Shown here: piece after piece, positions 34,834 to 44,141 of the stretch
How the letters are laid out: the number at the start of each line of letters is the position of its first letter
Numbering within the stretch: position 1 is the first letter of the stretch
Source of the DNA: Rhodospirillaceae bacterium SYSU D60007
GTDB taxonomy: Bacteria > Pseudomonadota > Alphaproteobacteria > Reyranellales > Reyranellaceae
Direction: 5' to 3'
Assembly (NCBI GenBank): GCA_003574685.1
Contig: QOCQ01000009.1
Coordinates: 124,001-188,000, forward strand
Length of the DNA stretch: 64,000 nt
The notes under the pieces: generated by a model
Database searches by the model: none
Seen by the model: only the letters and a program-made list of their open reading frames with translations
Told to the model about the DNA's origin: nothing
Made by a program: the position numbers and the translations under genes

Positions 34834-35826
34834 ATGGACATTGCCGCTGCTCCCGACTTGCCACCATTCCGGCCGCGCTTTCCTTGGCTGACGGGCGATC
34901 TGCAGACGCTGGCCAACAGGCTCGTGCCGCCGCTGGCCGGGCTGGGCGCCACGTCGAGCGAGCGGCTGCGCCTGCCGATGGATGACGGCAGCGGCGATAC
35001 GCTGTTGGCGGTCCTCGACCGTCCGCCCCAGGATAGCGGCGGGCCGGTGCTGATCCTGATCCACGGCCTGACCGGCTGCGAGAGCAGCGCCTACATGCTG
35101 AACACCGCACGGCATTTCCTGACGCTGGGCCATCCCGTGCTGCGGCTGAACCTGCGCGGTGCCGGCCCGTCACGGCCCGTATGCGGCGACATCTACTACG
35201 CCGGACGCTCACAGGATTTCCGGGCGGTGCTGCGCCTGCTGCCGCAAGAACTCGTGGCGCGCGGGCTGGTGGCGATCGGCTTCTCGCTGGGCGGCAACAT
35301 GCTGCTGAAATATCTCGGCGAAGAGGGTGCCGCCGCGCCACTGAAGGCAGCGGTCACCGTATGCGCGCCGATCGACCTTTCGGCGACGTGCCAATACATG
35401 CTGCGGGCCCGCAACTGGCCGTACCATCGCTACATCATTGCGATGATGAAGCGCGAGGCCACGGGCGAGGGCGCGCGGCTCACGGCCGCCGAGCGCGCCG
35501 CCATCCTGGGGTCGCGCAATGTGTGGGAGTATGACGATCGCTTCATCGCGCCGCGGCACGGCTTTGCCGGCGCTGAGGACTATTACGAGAAGAACAAGGC
35601 GCTGCGCTTCATGCCGGCGATCAGGACTCCGACGCTGGTGATCGCGTCGGCCGACGATCCCTGGATTCCGGTTTCGATCTACCGGAGCTTTCCGTGGCAG
35701 GCCAATGCTGCGCTGGTGCCCCTTCTGCCGGCCGGCGGCGGCCATGTCGGGTTCCATACTGCGGGCAGCGCCGTGCCGTGGCATGATCGGGCCATAGAAC
35801 ATTTCATAAGGGGGAGATCACCATGA
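34834..35826 (+). CDS. Alpha/beta hydrolase, YheT family
   Basis: 330 residues. The N-terminus PPFRPRFPWLTGDLQTLANR is typical of YheT-type hydrolases. VLILIHGLTGCESSAYMLNT holds the oxyanion region, and the nucleophile elbow is VAIGFSLGGNMLLKYLGEEG with Ser151. The acid is the Asp in IASADDPWIP near 273 and the His is in GGGHVGFH near 307. YheT proteins are esterases of uncertain natural substrate. Its stop overlaps the start of the next small secreted protein (ATGA), so the two are coupled. Confidence 0.92.
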   Translation: MDIAAAPDLPPFRPRFPWLTGDLQTLANRLVPPLAGLGATSSERLRLPMDDGSGDTLLAVLDRPPQDSGGPVLILIHGLTGCESSAYMLNTARHFLTLGHPVLRLNLRGAGPSRPVCGDIYYAGRSQDFRAVLRLLPQELVARGLVAIGFSLGGNMLLKYLGEEGAAAPLKAAVTVCAPIDLSATCQYMLRARNWPYHRYIIAMMKREATGEGARLTAAERAAILGSRNVWEYDDRFIAPRHGFAGAEDYYEKNKALRFMPAIRTPTLVIASADDPWIPVSIYRSFPWQANAALVPLLPAGGGHVGFHTAGSAVPWHDRAIEHFIRGRSP

Positions 35827-36149
35827 AGGCATGGACAGGCGCCTTGGCGACAGCCGTATCGCTGCTTGCCGCGGGTGCGGCGATGGCCGGCGACAAGGTC
35901 GGCAAGGACTGCACCTTCAATGGCAAGAAGCTCTGGGGCAAGGTGCAGTTCGTGACTTCCAGCCCCGACCTGAAGATCGAGGTGGTGAACTCCTTCCCCG
36001 ACCTCAAGGTGATGCACGTGAACTCGTTTCCGGACGCCTGCGGCAAATGGCAGGTGGTGACGTCGTTTCCCGATCTGAAGGTGCAGATCGTCACGTCCTT
36101 TCCGGACATCAAGATCCAGTACGTATCCAGCTTCCCCGGCGTGCCGTAG
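35823..36149 (+). CDS. Small secreted protein with SFPD tandem repeats
   Basis: 108 residues. A leader (MKAWTGALATAVSLLAAGAA) ends at AMA near residue 22. The mature 86 residues consist largely of a repeated motif V-x-S-F/S-P-D-L/I-K-V/I, seen as FVTSSPDLKIEVV, NSFPDLKVMHV, NSFPDACGKWQVV, TSFPDLKVQIV, TSFPDIKIQYV and SSFPGVP. The period is about 11-15 residues and suits a short beta-solenoid or beta-roll. A single pair of Cys residues (near 28 and 69) could form a disulfide. It is translationally coupled to the YheT hydrolase. I know of no assigned function. Confidence 0.8.
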   Translation: MKAWTGALATAVSLLAAGAAMAGDKVGKDCTFNGKKLWGKVQFVTSSPDLKIEVVNSFPDLKVMHVNSFPDACGKWQVVTSFPDLKVQIVTSFPDIKIQYVSSFPGVP

Positions 36150-36164
36150 CTAGCATCTCATAGA

Positions 36165-36303
36165 CCTTCCCCCGGAGGGGGAAGGTGGCGCGCAGCGCCG
36201 GAAGGGGGATGCCTCAACAAGCACGGCATCAAAGAGCGAGACGCCGAAGGTGTTGCACCATCCCCCTTCCGCCCTTCGGGCACCTTCCCCCTCCGGGGGA
36301 AGG
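36165..36303. repeat. Composite palindromic intergenic repeat, copy 5
   Basis: 139 bp, the longest copy. The extra length comes from a short insertion in the core (CACGGCATCAAAGAGCGAGA). Orientation matches copy 1. It sits between convergent genes, right after the SFPD protein stop, so it may end transcription on both sides. Confidence 0.87.
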
Positions 36304-36304
36304 A

Positions 36305-36796
36305 TCACACCGCGATCTGGATCGGGTGGTCGGGCCATTGGCCGTGCAGGATCGGGGGCAGCAGGCGGGCGAGGTCGCGCGGGACGAAGCGCTCTTCGGA
36401 GGCGGCGATCTCGTCGGCGGACCACCAGCGGAAGCCGCGGAAGGTCTCGTGCTCCTCGGCGGTAAGCCCGGGTGGTGAGGGCTCGAAGGCCGCGACACGC
36501 TGCGCATAGACGCGTGCCACTGTCATAACGCGCTCGCCATTGCGCACGAGTTCCTTCTCGCCGGTCCATATCCAGCGGCCTTGCTGGCGCAGCACCAAGC
36601 CGGTTTCCTCGCGGATCTCGCGCAGCAGGGCGTCCTCGAACGATTCGCCGGCATCGAGCGAGCCACCGGGCGTCACCCAGAAGGTCGGCCGCGTTGCGGA
36701 ATCAGAGAGCTCGATGCGGCCACCGGCCAGCCGCATCAGCAGCACGCGACCATCAGGATCGATCAGCAGGGCCCGCGCCGATTCGACGATGCGCAT
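36305..36796 (-). CDS. NUDIX hydrolase
   Basis: 163 residues. The Nudix box is complete at about 44-66 (GGSLDAGESFEDALLREIRE then ETG), giving the G-x5-E-x7-R-E-x2-E-E-x-G pattern that binds metal and splits diphosphate bonds in nucleotide-type substrates. The N-terminal SARALLIDPDGRVLLMRLAG is the usual first strand pair. The C-terminal GFRWWSADEIAASEERFVPR is often seen in general-purpose housecleaning enzymes. The hemB gene ends 8 bp before its start codon, so the pair may share a transcript. Confidence 0.92.
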   Translation of the reverse strand: MRIVESARALLIDPDGRVLLMRLAGGRIELSDSATRPTFWVTPGGSLDAGESFEDALLREIREETGLVLRQQGRWIWTGEKELVRNGERVMTVARVYAQRVAAFEPSPPGLTAEEHETFRGFRWWSADEIAASEERFVPRDLARLLPPILHGQWPDHPIQIAV

Positions 36797-36804
36797 CGCG
36801 CTGG

Positions 36805-37818
<1,014 letters not shown>

Positions 37819-38013
37819 TCATCCCCGGGACAGGGCCGCGGCTGGCGGCTGGCTGGGGTTATGAACCGCGGCCGGGCGGGCTGCAACGGGCAGGAGCCGG
37901 CATGAAGGGGCGGTCGGCAATTCCGGCCGGCGAGACGGCCACCCTTCCCGAATGCTTGCGTTGACAGGCGGCCCCTCCCCTCTATCCTCCGCGCGCGACA
38001 AAACGGACACCGC

Positions 38014-39156
38014 ATGGACTTTACGCTCACCGACGATCAGCGGGCCTTCCAGGAGACGGCGCGCACCTTCGCGCGCGAGGAGATGGCGCCGCACGCCGCG
38101 CGCTGGGACGCGGAAAAATTCTTTCCCGAGGAAACGCTGCGCGCCGCCGCCCAGCTCGGGTTCGGCGGCATCTATGTGCGCGACGACGTTGGCGGCAGCG
38201 GGCTGACGCGGCTGGACGCCGCCCTGATCATGGAGGAGCTGTCGGCCGCATGTCCCAGCACGGCGGCATACATCTCCATCCACAACATGGCGGCGTGGAT
38301 GATCGATGGCTTTGGCGATGATGCGCAGCGCCGGCGGTTCCTGCCCAAGCTGTGCGCGATGGAACACTTCGCCAGCTACTGCCTGACCGAGCCCAGCGCC
38401 GGCTCCGATGCCGCGGCGTTGCGCACGCGCGCCGTCCTGGAGGGAGATCACTACGTCCTCAATGGTACCAAGGCATTCATCTCCGGCGGCGGGCGCAGCG
38501 ACATCTACGTCGCCATGGTGCGCACCGGCGGCGAGGGGGCCGGCGGCATCACCGCGGTCGTGGTGGAGAAGGGCACGCCGGGCCTGTCCTTCGGCAAGCA
38601 GGAGGAGAAGCTGGGCTGGAACAGCCAGCCCACCGCCGCTGTGATCTTCGAGAACTGCCGCGTGCCGGTGGCGAACCGGCTGGGTCCGGAAGGACATGGC
38701 TTCAAGATCGCGATGATGGGGCTGGATGGCGGGCGCATCAATATCGGGGCCTGCTCACTGGGCGGCGCACGCGCCTGTCTGGAGGCGGCGTCGCGCTACG
38801 CGATCGAACGCAAGCAGTTCGGTAAGCCGCTGGCCGATTTCCAGACCACGCAGTTCAAGCTGGCCGACATGGCGACCGAACTGGAGGCCGCACGTCTGTT
38901 GATCCACAAGGCCGCCGCGCTGCTCGATGCGAAATCGCCCGATGCAACGCAGGCCAGCGCCATGGCCAAGCGCTTTGCCACCGATGCCGGATTCCGCATC
39001 GTCAATGAGGCATTGCAGTTGCATGGCGGCTACGGCTATCTCAAGGACTTCCCGATCGAGCGCTACCTGCGCGATCTGCGCGTGCACCAGATCCTTGAAG
39101 GCACGAACGAGATCATGCGTATCGTGATCTCCCGCCGACTGCTGACCGGCGCATGA
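38014..39156 (+). CDS. Acyl-CoA dehydrogenase, probably isobutyryl-CoA type
   Basis: 380 residues. The FAD-binding motifs [20 protein letters not shown] and [18 protein letters not shown] lie in the middle, with [20 protein letters not shown] and [20 protein letters not shown] after them. The end [20 protein letters not shown] then [15 protein letters not shown] places the catalytic Glu near 365. The family oxidises acyl-CoA to 2-enoyl-CoA and passes electrons to ETF. The next gene (hydroxyisobutyryl-CoA-hydrolase-like) and the later hydroxyisobutyrate dehydrogenase point to valine breakdown and so to isobutyryl-CoA. Confidence 0.9.
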   Translation: MDFTLTDDQRAFQETARTFAREEMAPHAARWDAEKFFPEETLRAAAQLGFGGIYVRDDVGGSGLTRLDAALIMEELSAACPSTAAYISIHNMAAWMIDGFGDDAQRRRFLPKLCAMEHFASYCLTEPSAGSDAAALRTRAVLEGDHYVLNGTKAFISGGGRSDIYVAMVRTGGEGAGGITAVVVEKGTPGLSFGKQEEKLGWNSQPTAAVIFENCRVPVANRLGPEGHGFKIAMMGLDGGRINIGACSLGGARACLEAASRYAIERKQFGKPLADFQTTQFKLADMATELEAARLLIHKAAALLDAKSPDATQASAMAKRFATDAGFRIVNEALQLHGGYGYLKDFPIERYLRDLRVHQILEGTNEIMRIVISRRLLTGA

Positions 39157-39192
39157 GGCGGCCGGCTGCGGGGGCTACAAAATGGAGATGAT

Positions 39193-40260
39193 GTGACAAG
39201 CGAACCCGAGATTCTCTTCGACGTGCAGCAGGGCCTGGGCCTGATCACGCTCAACCGTCCCAAAGCGCTCAATGCGCTGACGCTGGATATGATCCGCGAG
39301 ATGGAGCAGGTCTTGCCGGCGTGGGAGAACGATTCCGCCATCAAGGCGGTGATCGTGCGTGGCGCCGGCGATCGCGCCTTCTGCGCCGGCGGTGATGTGG
39401 CGGGGCTCTACCGCGAAATGCGTGATGATCCCTCGGGCACGCTGCGCCGCGACTTCTTCCGTGAAGAGTACATCATCAATCGCCGCATCTACCGCTACCG
39501 CAAGCCGTGGATCAGCCTGATCGACGGCATCGACATGGGTGGCGGCGTCGGGCTGTCGGCGCATGGTTCGCATTCGATCGCGACCGAGAAGTTCATGTTT
39601 GCCATGCCCGAGACGGCCATCGGCCTGTTCCCGGATGTCGGCGGCGGCTACTTCCTGTGCCGGCTGCGGGGCGCGCTGGGCGTCTTTCTCGCCCTGACCG
39701 GACACCGCCTGCGCGCGGCCGACGCGCTGTGGGCCGGGATCGTGCAGGCATACGTGCCCGGCGCGAAGCTGCCCGAGCTTGTGGCTGCGCTGGACGCGGC
39801 CGATCTGGCGGGGGAAAGCAGCCGGCGCAAGGTCGATGGCGTGATCGCGCAGTTTGCCGAGGATCCCGGTGCGCCCTCATTGCCGGCGATCATCGAAGAC
39901 ATCGACCGCTGCTTCTCGGGCGGGACGTTGCAGGAGATCGTGACCAAGCTGCGGGCGCACAACGAATGGGCCCAGAAGCAACTGGACGTCCTGGCGAAGA
40001 TGTCACCCACCGCGATGAAGGTGACTCTGGAGCAGCTCAGGCGCTGCGCCAACCGCTCGTTTGAAGACACGATGACCATCGAGTACCGCATTGTGCAGGC
40101 CTGCATGCGGCCAGGTCACGACTTTTTCGAGGGCGTGCGGGCGCTTCTGATCGACAAGGATCAGAACCCGAAATGGAATCCGCCGACCATCGAGGGCGTC
40201 ACTGCCCAGATGGTCGAAGCGCATTTCGAACCGGTAGCGAACGACCTTGTGTTCGAGTGA
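39193..40260 (+). CDS. Enoyl-CoA hydratase/isomerase family, 3-hydroxyisobutyryl-CoA hydrolase-like
   Basis: 355 residues from a GTG at 39193, after GGAGATGAT. The crotonase fold shows GLITLNRPKALNALTLDMIR, FCAGGDVAGLYREMRDD, and DGIDMGGGVGLSAHGSHSIA followed by FAMPETAIGLFPDVGGGYFL. The longer C-terminal part with LRRCANRSFEDTMTIEYRIV and VRALLIDKDQNPKWNPPTIE is specific to the 3-hydroxyisobutyryl-CoA hydrolase group. The enzyme frees 3-hydroxyisobutyrate from its CoA ester in valine catabolism. Same strand as the dehydrogenase 36 bp upstream. Confidence 0.9.
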   Translation: MTSEPEILFDVQQGLGLITLNRPKALNALTLDMIREMEQVLPAWENDSAIKAVIVRGAGDRAFCAGGDVAGLYREMRDDPSGTLRRDFFREEYIINRRIYRYRKPWISLIDGIDMGGGVGLSAHGSHSIATEKFMFAMPETAIGLFPDVGGGYFLCRLRGALGVFLALTGHRLRAADALWAGIVQAYVPGAKLPELVAALDAADLAGESSRRKVDGVIAQFAEDPGAPSLPAIIEDIDRCFSGGTLQEIVTKLRAHNEWAQKQLDVLAKMSPTAMKVTLEQLRRCANRSFEDTMTIEYRIVQACMRPGHDFFEGVRALLIDKDQNPKWNPPTIEGVTAQMVEAHFEPVANDLVFE

Positions 40261-40295
40261 GACCCTGTCCAGACGCAAGCACGATCCGGACGAGC

Positions 40296-41108
40296 CTAGC
40301 TCCAATCCTGGAAGAGGACTCCTTTCTCGGCCGGTACGATGCGTGAGAACTCGCGCGGAAACGTGCAGGGCTGGCCTGTGCAGGGCTTGGCTGTGACTGG
40401 CATCAGCTTCGGGACGAAACGCTTGTTCTGTATGAATCCCCACGGCTGACCGTAGTAGCCGAGGTCCCACATCAGCAACGACTCCTCCTTGCCGAGCTGA
40501 CCGCACTTTCCGGGCAGGTCTTCCTGCCTTATGCCGTGGTCGCGGTCGAAGATGACGTAGAAGCCGAGCAGATTCGACACCAGGTCCTCGGCGCTGAACC
40601 CGCTGTTGAACGGGATCCCGAGCTCGCGCCGGGGCGCTTCCTGGAGAGACTCGAAAAGGAACGTGACTTCGATGAAGATCGCCAGGGCCACCGACTTCTT
40701 CTGCTCAAACGTCAGCCCGCGGCTGACGACATAGGTCCGCTGCCTGCCGACATGACCGGTCATCTCCTGCCGGTACGTCACGAGGAACCCTCCCCGGCCG
40801 TTGGGGAACTTGAACGGTTCCTTCCAGGTCCCGGGTCCGGGATCGGGGACGAACTGTCGGTGCGGTGGCGGCAAGCGGCGCCGGAAGTCTTGCCAAAGAT
40901 CCTTTCCTATCCGTTCGAGAGGATTCGGGTCTTTTCGAATATGGTAGGCGGTGTAGGCCGCGTTCGACTCGTTGTGGACGATCTCATACCATAGACTCCA
41001 GGCGCCGATGTGGGCACCGCCTCGCTGCGGGTTTGCGTGGCCCAGATCAATCCAGCCGCAGTTGCAGGAGTAGCGCAGTCTGCCACTCTCGATATCGCTG
41101 CGTCTCAT
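40296..41108 (-). CDS. Unknown protein, possibly DUF4056-like
   Basis: 270 residues on the opposite strand to the valine genes around it. It opens with RLRYSCNCGWIDLGHANPQR, then GAWSLWYEIVHNESNAAYTA. A helical block near 130-165 reads FEQKKSVALAIFIEVTFLFE and then SLQEAPRRELGIPFNSGFSA, followed by EDLVSNLLGFYVIFD. No signal peptide is seen. The CGWIDLGHA opening and helix layout remind me of the DUF4056 family, but I cannot confirm it. Its base composition is less GC-rich than neighbours, and it splits a catabolic cluster, so it may be an insertion. Confidence 0.65.
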   Translation of the reverse strand: MRRSDIESGRLRYSCNCGWIDLGHANPQRGGAHIGAWSLWYEIVHNESNAAYTAYHIRKDPNPLERIGKDLWQDFRRRLPPPHRQFVPDPGPGTWKEPFKFPNGRGGFLVTYRQEMTGHVGRQRTYVVSRGLTFEQKKSVALAIFIEVTFLFESLQEAPRRELGIPFNSGFSAEDLVSNLLGFYVIFDRDHGIRQEDLPGKCGQLGKEESLLMWDLGYYGQPWGFIQNKRFVPKLMPVTAKPCTGQPCTFPREFSRIVPAEKGVLFQDWS

Positions 41109-41126
41109 GATCAGACCTCACGTGTT

Positions 41127-41262
41127 TCACTTCACCTGGCGGTCGAGCCCGTTCCAGTGGGGCTTGCCCAGCTCGCGTTTCAGCACCTTGCCGGCGCCCG
41201 ACATCGGCAGCGTCGTGACGAACTCACAGCTGCGCGGGGCCTTGTAGCCGGCCACCCGGGCT
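41127..41262 (-). pseudogene. Remnant of an acyl-CoA synthetase C-terminus
   Basis: The minus strand codes AARVAGYKAPRSCEFVTTLP then MSGAGKVLKRELGKPHWNGL and DRQVK before a TGA. This is the end of the AMP-binding C-terminal domain, with the catalytic Lys in SGAGKVLKREL. Upstream of about 41262 the similarity stops and no other part of the gene is present. So roughly 90 percent of the gene has been deleted. Acyl-CoA synthetases often belong to valine/fatty-acid clusters such as the one here. Confidence 0.75.
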
Positions 41263-41490
41263 GCCCCGGTCGACGTGCTCAAGCACTACGCGTACATCGG
41301 ACGGCCTTTCGCTTGCCCATTATCCAGGCCAGCAATATTGGGAAGAGCGCGTCCGGAACGCTTGGGCCTTAGCGAACAGGGATCTGGCTTCAAGTGAACA
41401 GGTCAGGCCGGCTGCCGTGGCTCTTGCCCCCCGCGACGTTCCGTCGGAAATAGGGTGCCAGATGCCGGGACCAGATTGGGAGGACGCGTC

Positions 41491-42372
41491 ATGGCGAGGA
41501 TTGCATTCATCGGGCTGGGCAACATGGGAGGGCCGATGGCGGCCAATCTGGTGAAGGCCCAGCACCAGGTGGCGGCGTACGACCTCTCGCAGACGGCCGT
41601 CGCGGCCGCGGTGGAGAAGGGCGCGAGTGCCGCATCCGGCATTGCCGAAGCGGTGAAGGGTGCCGAGGTCGTGATCACGATGCTGCCTGCGGGCAAGCAC
41701 GTGCGCGATGTCTACGAGGGCACGGTGATCGGCGCGGCGGCGCGCGGCACGCTCTTCATCGACTGCTCGACCATCGATGTGGAGACGTCGCGGTCAGTGG
41801 CGGCAGCGGCGGCGAACGCCGGGATGGATATGCTGGATGCGCCGGTCTCGGGCGGCACCGGTGGCGCGGCCGCAGGCACGCTGACCTTCATGGTCGGCGG
41901 TCCCGACGCCGCCTTCGCGCGGGCCCGGCCGCTGCTGGAGAAGATGGGCAAGAACATCGTTCATTGCGGTGGCAGCGGCAATGGCCAGGCTGCCAAGATC
42001 TGCAACAACATGATCCTGGGCGTGTCGATGATTGCCGTGTCGGAGGCCTTCATGCTGGCCAGGCGCCTGGGGCTCGACGCGCAGCGGCTGTTCGATGTCG
42101 CCTCGACGTCGTCGGGCCAGTGCTGGGCGCTCACCAGCTATTGTCCCGTGCCGGGCCCGGTGCCGGCCTCGCCGGCCAACCGTGACTACCAGGCCGGCTT
42201 TACGGCGGCGATGATGCTCAAGGACCTGATGCTGGCGCAGGAGGCCGCGCGTGCGGCCAATGCCACGACGCCGCTGGGTGCCGAAGCGGCACAGCTCTAC
42301 AGCCTGTTCGTCAATGCCGGGCGCGGCCCGCAGGATTTCTCCGGCATCATCCGCATGCTGGACGGTCAGTAA
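41491..42372 (+). CDS. mmsB: 3-hydroxyisobutyrate dehydrogenase
   Basis: 293 residues from the ATG at 41491, preceded by TTGGGAGGACGCGTC. The NAD-binding motif is IAFIGLGNMGGPMAANLVKA at 4-23. The substrate motif is DAPVSGGTGGAAAGTLTFMV near 122-141, and the catalytic Lys lies in GNGQAAKICNNMILG near 171. The C-terminal KDLMLAQEAARAANATTPLG is typical. The enzyme oxidises 3-hydroxyisobutyrate to methylmalonate semialdehyde, the step after the hydrolase encoded 1.2 kb upstream. The intervening unknown gene and acyl-CoA-synthetase scrap break the cluster. Confidence 0.93.
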   Translation: MARIAFIGLGNMGGPMAANLVKAQHQVAAYDLSQTAVAAAVEKGASAASGIAEAVKGAEVVITMLPAGKHVRDVYEGTVIGAAARGTLFIDCSTIDVETSRSVAAAAANAGMDMLDAPVSGGTGGAAAGTLTFMVGGPDAAFARARPLLEKMGKNIVHCGGSGNGQAAKICNNMILGVSMIAVSEAFMLARRLGLDAQRLFDVASTSSGQCWALTSYCPVPGPVPASPANRDYQAGFTAAMMLKDLMLAQEAARAANATTPLGAEAAQLYSLFVNAGRGPQDFSGIIRMLDGQ

Positions 42373-42396
42373 GCTCACACACTCACAGGAACCCGA

Positions 42397-42975
42397 ATGT
42401 CCGGTCTGATCATCCCGTTCAACAATTTCGTACCGAAGGTCCACCCCTCGGCCTTCGTCGCGCCCAACGCCACGCTGATCGGCGAGGTCGAAGTGGGCGC
42501 CATGTGCGGCATCTGGTTCAACGTCGTGTTGCGCGGTGACGGGCCGGGCATCGTGATCGGCGAGAACACCAACATCCAGGACGGCGTGGTGGTGCACGTC
42601 AACTACGGCCGCCAGAACACGTCGGTCGGGCGCAACGTCACCGTCGGCCACATGGCGCTGCTGCACGCCTGCACGGTGCAGGACGACGCCTTTATCGGCA
42701 TGCATTCGACGGTGCTCGACGGCGCCGTGGTCGAAAGCGGTGCGATGGTGGCGGCGGGCGCGCTGGTGCCGCCGGGCAAGATCGTGAAATCGGGCGAGCT
42801 CTGGGCCGGCAATCCGGCGCAGAAGCTGCGTGACATCACAGACAAGGACCTGCAGGTCTTCAAGTGGTCGGCGCTGCATTATATGGAGCTGGCGAAGGCC
42901 TATACCGGCCGGCCCAACATGATCGACGGCTCCGGCCCGCCGCCCAGGCCCGAAGACCTGCTGAAGAAGGCGTAA
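42397..42975 (+). CDS. Gamma-carbonic anhydrase family protein
   Basis: 192 residues with a left-handed beta-helix of hexapeptides. The three zinc ligands of the family are at His67 (GVVVHVNYG), His85 and His90 (TVGHMALLHACTV). IWFNVVLRGDGPGIVIGENT and DGAVVESGAMVAAGALVPPG are typical of YrdA/PaaY-type proteins. Members may hydrate CO2 or act on CoA thioesters; the location beside an acyl-CoA pathway fits PaaY-like thioester roles. The end is a helix that packs on the trimer. Confidence 0.9.
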   Translation: MSGLIIPFNNFVPKVHPSAFVAPNATLIGEVEVGAMCGIWFNVVLRGDGPGIVIGENTNIQDGVVVHVNYGRQNTSVGRNVTVGHMALLHACTVQDDAFIGMHSTVLDGAVVESGAMVAAGALVPPGKIVKSGELWAGNPAQKLRDITDKDLQVFKWSALHYMELAKAYTGRPNMIDGSGPPPRPEDLLKKA

Positions 42976-42994
42976 CCTGCCGCGCGACGGCCCT

Positions 42995-44134
42995 CTATGC
43001 AGCCGCCGTGGCTGCACGTCGCGGCCAGAGTCCCCGAAGGAACGTCCGGGCCGGCCGCTCCAGGAACTCGTAGCTCACGTGGCTCAGGGCCAGCACGATA
43101 ATGGTGACCACCAGCAGAAGGCCCAGCGACATCCAGCGCGTCCCCTCGATCAGGCCTTCGCGGATAGCGTCAAGGAAGGCGGCGCTGGCGAGGAGCACGA
43201 CGATGTAGTGGGTCATGTAGATGGAGTAGGAGATCCGGCCCAGCCACTGGAAAGGACCGCGCAAGAGCATCGGGCAGAGGCCGCCGCGGTCATGGCTGCA
43301 GGCCACGATCAGCACGGCGAAGGCGACGGGAGCACCGTAATCCATGTAGGGGACGCGGCGGGTCGAAACCGCCAGCATCACGAGCAACGCCGTGATCGCG
43401 ACAGCCTGCATCCATGTCAGCGCGCGGGTAGAAGGCGCCGGCAGCCTGATGCAGACACCGTACGCCACGACACCCAGGGCGAATCCCAGCACGTTGCGGA
43501 CAAATCCCCAGTCGTGCATCACGTGGATGCTGGGTGTCCTCGCAGCGAGCCAGGCATAGGCCGCAACTGCCAGCAGGACGGGGACGAGAAAGGGCCTGTC
43601 GCGTCCGATCGCGCCGGCCCAGAACAGCACGCCGAAGAAAACGTAGGTGTAGAGCTCGGTGCTGATGCTCCAGCTCGGGATGTTGAATGACGGCCCCTCG
43701 AAAAGGTGCAGCCCGTGCACCGCAAACAGGTTGGCCAGAAGCGACCAGACGTCGTTGTGGGCGAAGATTGGCCGCAGCATCGCCTCGAGGCTGCCGCCGC
43801 GCGCGGCAACAGCCGCCTGCAGGACAATGAACGCCAGCAGCGTCGCCAGATGAAGCGGATAGATGCGTGCGAGGCGCAGCCACAGGAAGCGGCCGTATGC
43901 CTGTCCGTCCCTGATGGCGTCACCATAGACGGCGTAGATGATGAAGCCGGAGAGGACAAAGAACAGGTCCACGCCGAGATAGAAATTGTCGAACCAGAAC
44001 GGCCAGCCCAGGCGGTCGTCGAGGTGATAGGCGACGATGGCAACCGCGGCGATGCCACGCAGCGCGTCGAGCGAGCGGAACCGCCTGCCTGCTGCCGCAC
44101 TACCGGGCGCGGCAGCCTTGTCCGGTGATCGCAT
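42995..44134 (-). CDS. Membrane acyltransferase, family 3 (OafA/YrhL-like)
   Basis: 379 residues, about ten membrane helices. The start FRSLDALRGIAAVAIVAYHL is the family hallmark, with the conserved Arg26 and His37. NFYLGVDLFFVLSGFIIYAV and RLARIYPLHLATLLAFIVLQ follow in the usual order. The family moves acetyl or other acyl groups from the cytoplasm onto sugars of lipopolysaccharide, glucans or Nod factors. Only the membrane part is present; there is no SGNH domain. The acceptor is unknown. It lies 7 bp after the phaC stop on the same strand. Confidence 0.92.
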   Translation of the reverse strand: MRSPDKAAAPGSAAAGRRFRSLDALRGIAAVAIVAYHLDDRLGWPFWFDNFYLGVDLFFVLSGFIIYAVYGDAIRDGQAYGRFLWLRLARIYPLHLATLLAFIVLQAAVAARGGSLEAMLRPIFAHNDVWSLLANLFAVHGLHLFEGPSFNIPSWSISTELYTYVFFGVLFWAGAIGRDRPFLVPVLLAVAAYAWLAARTPSIHVMHDWGFVRNVLGFALGVVAYGVCIRLPAPSTRALTWMQAVAITALLVMLAVSTRRVPYMDYGAPVAFAVLIVACSHDRGGLCPMLLRGPFQWLGRISYSIYMTHYIVVLLASAAFLDAIREGLIEGTRWMSLGLLLVVTIIVLALSHVSYEFLERPARTFLRGLWPRRAATAAA

Positions 44135-44141
44135 CAGGCTG

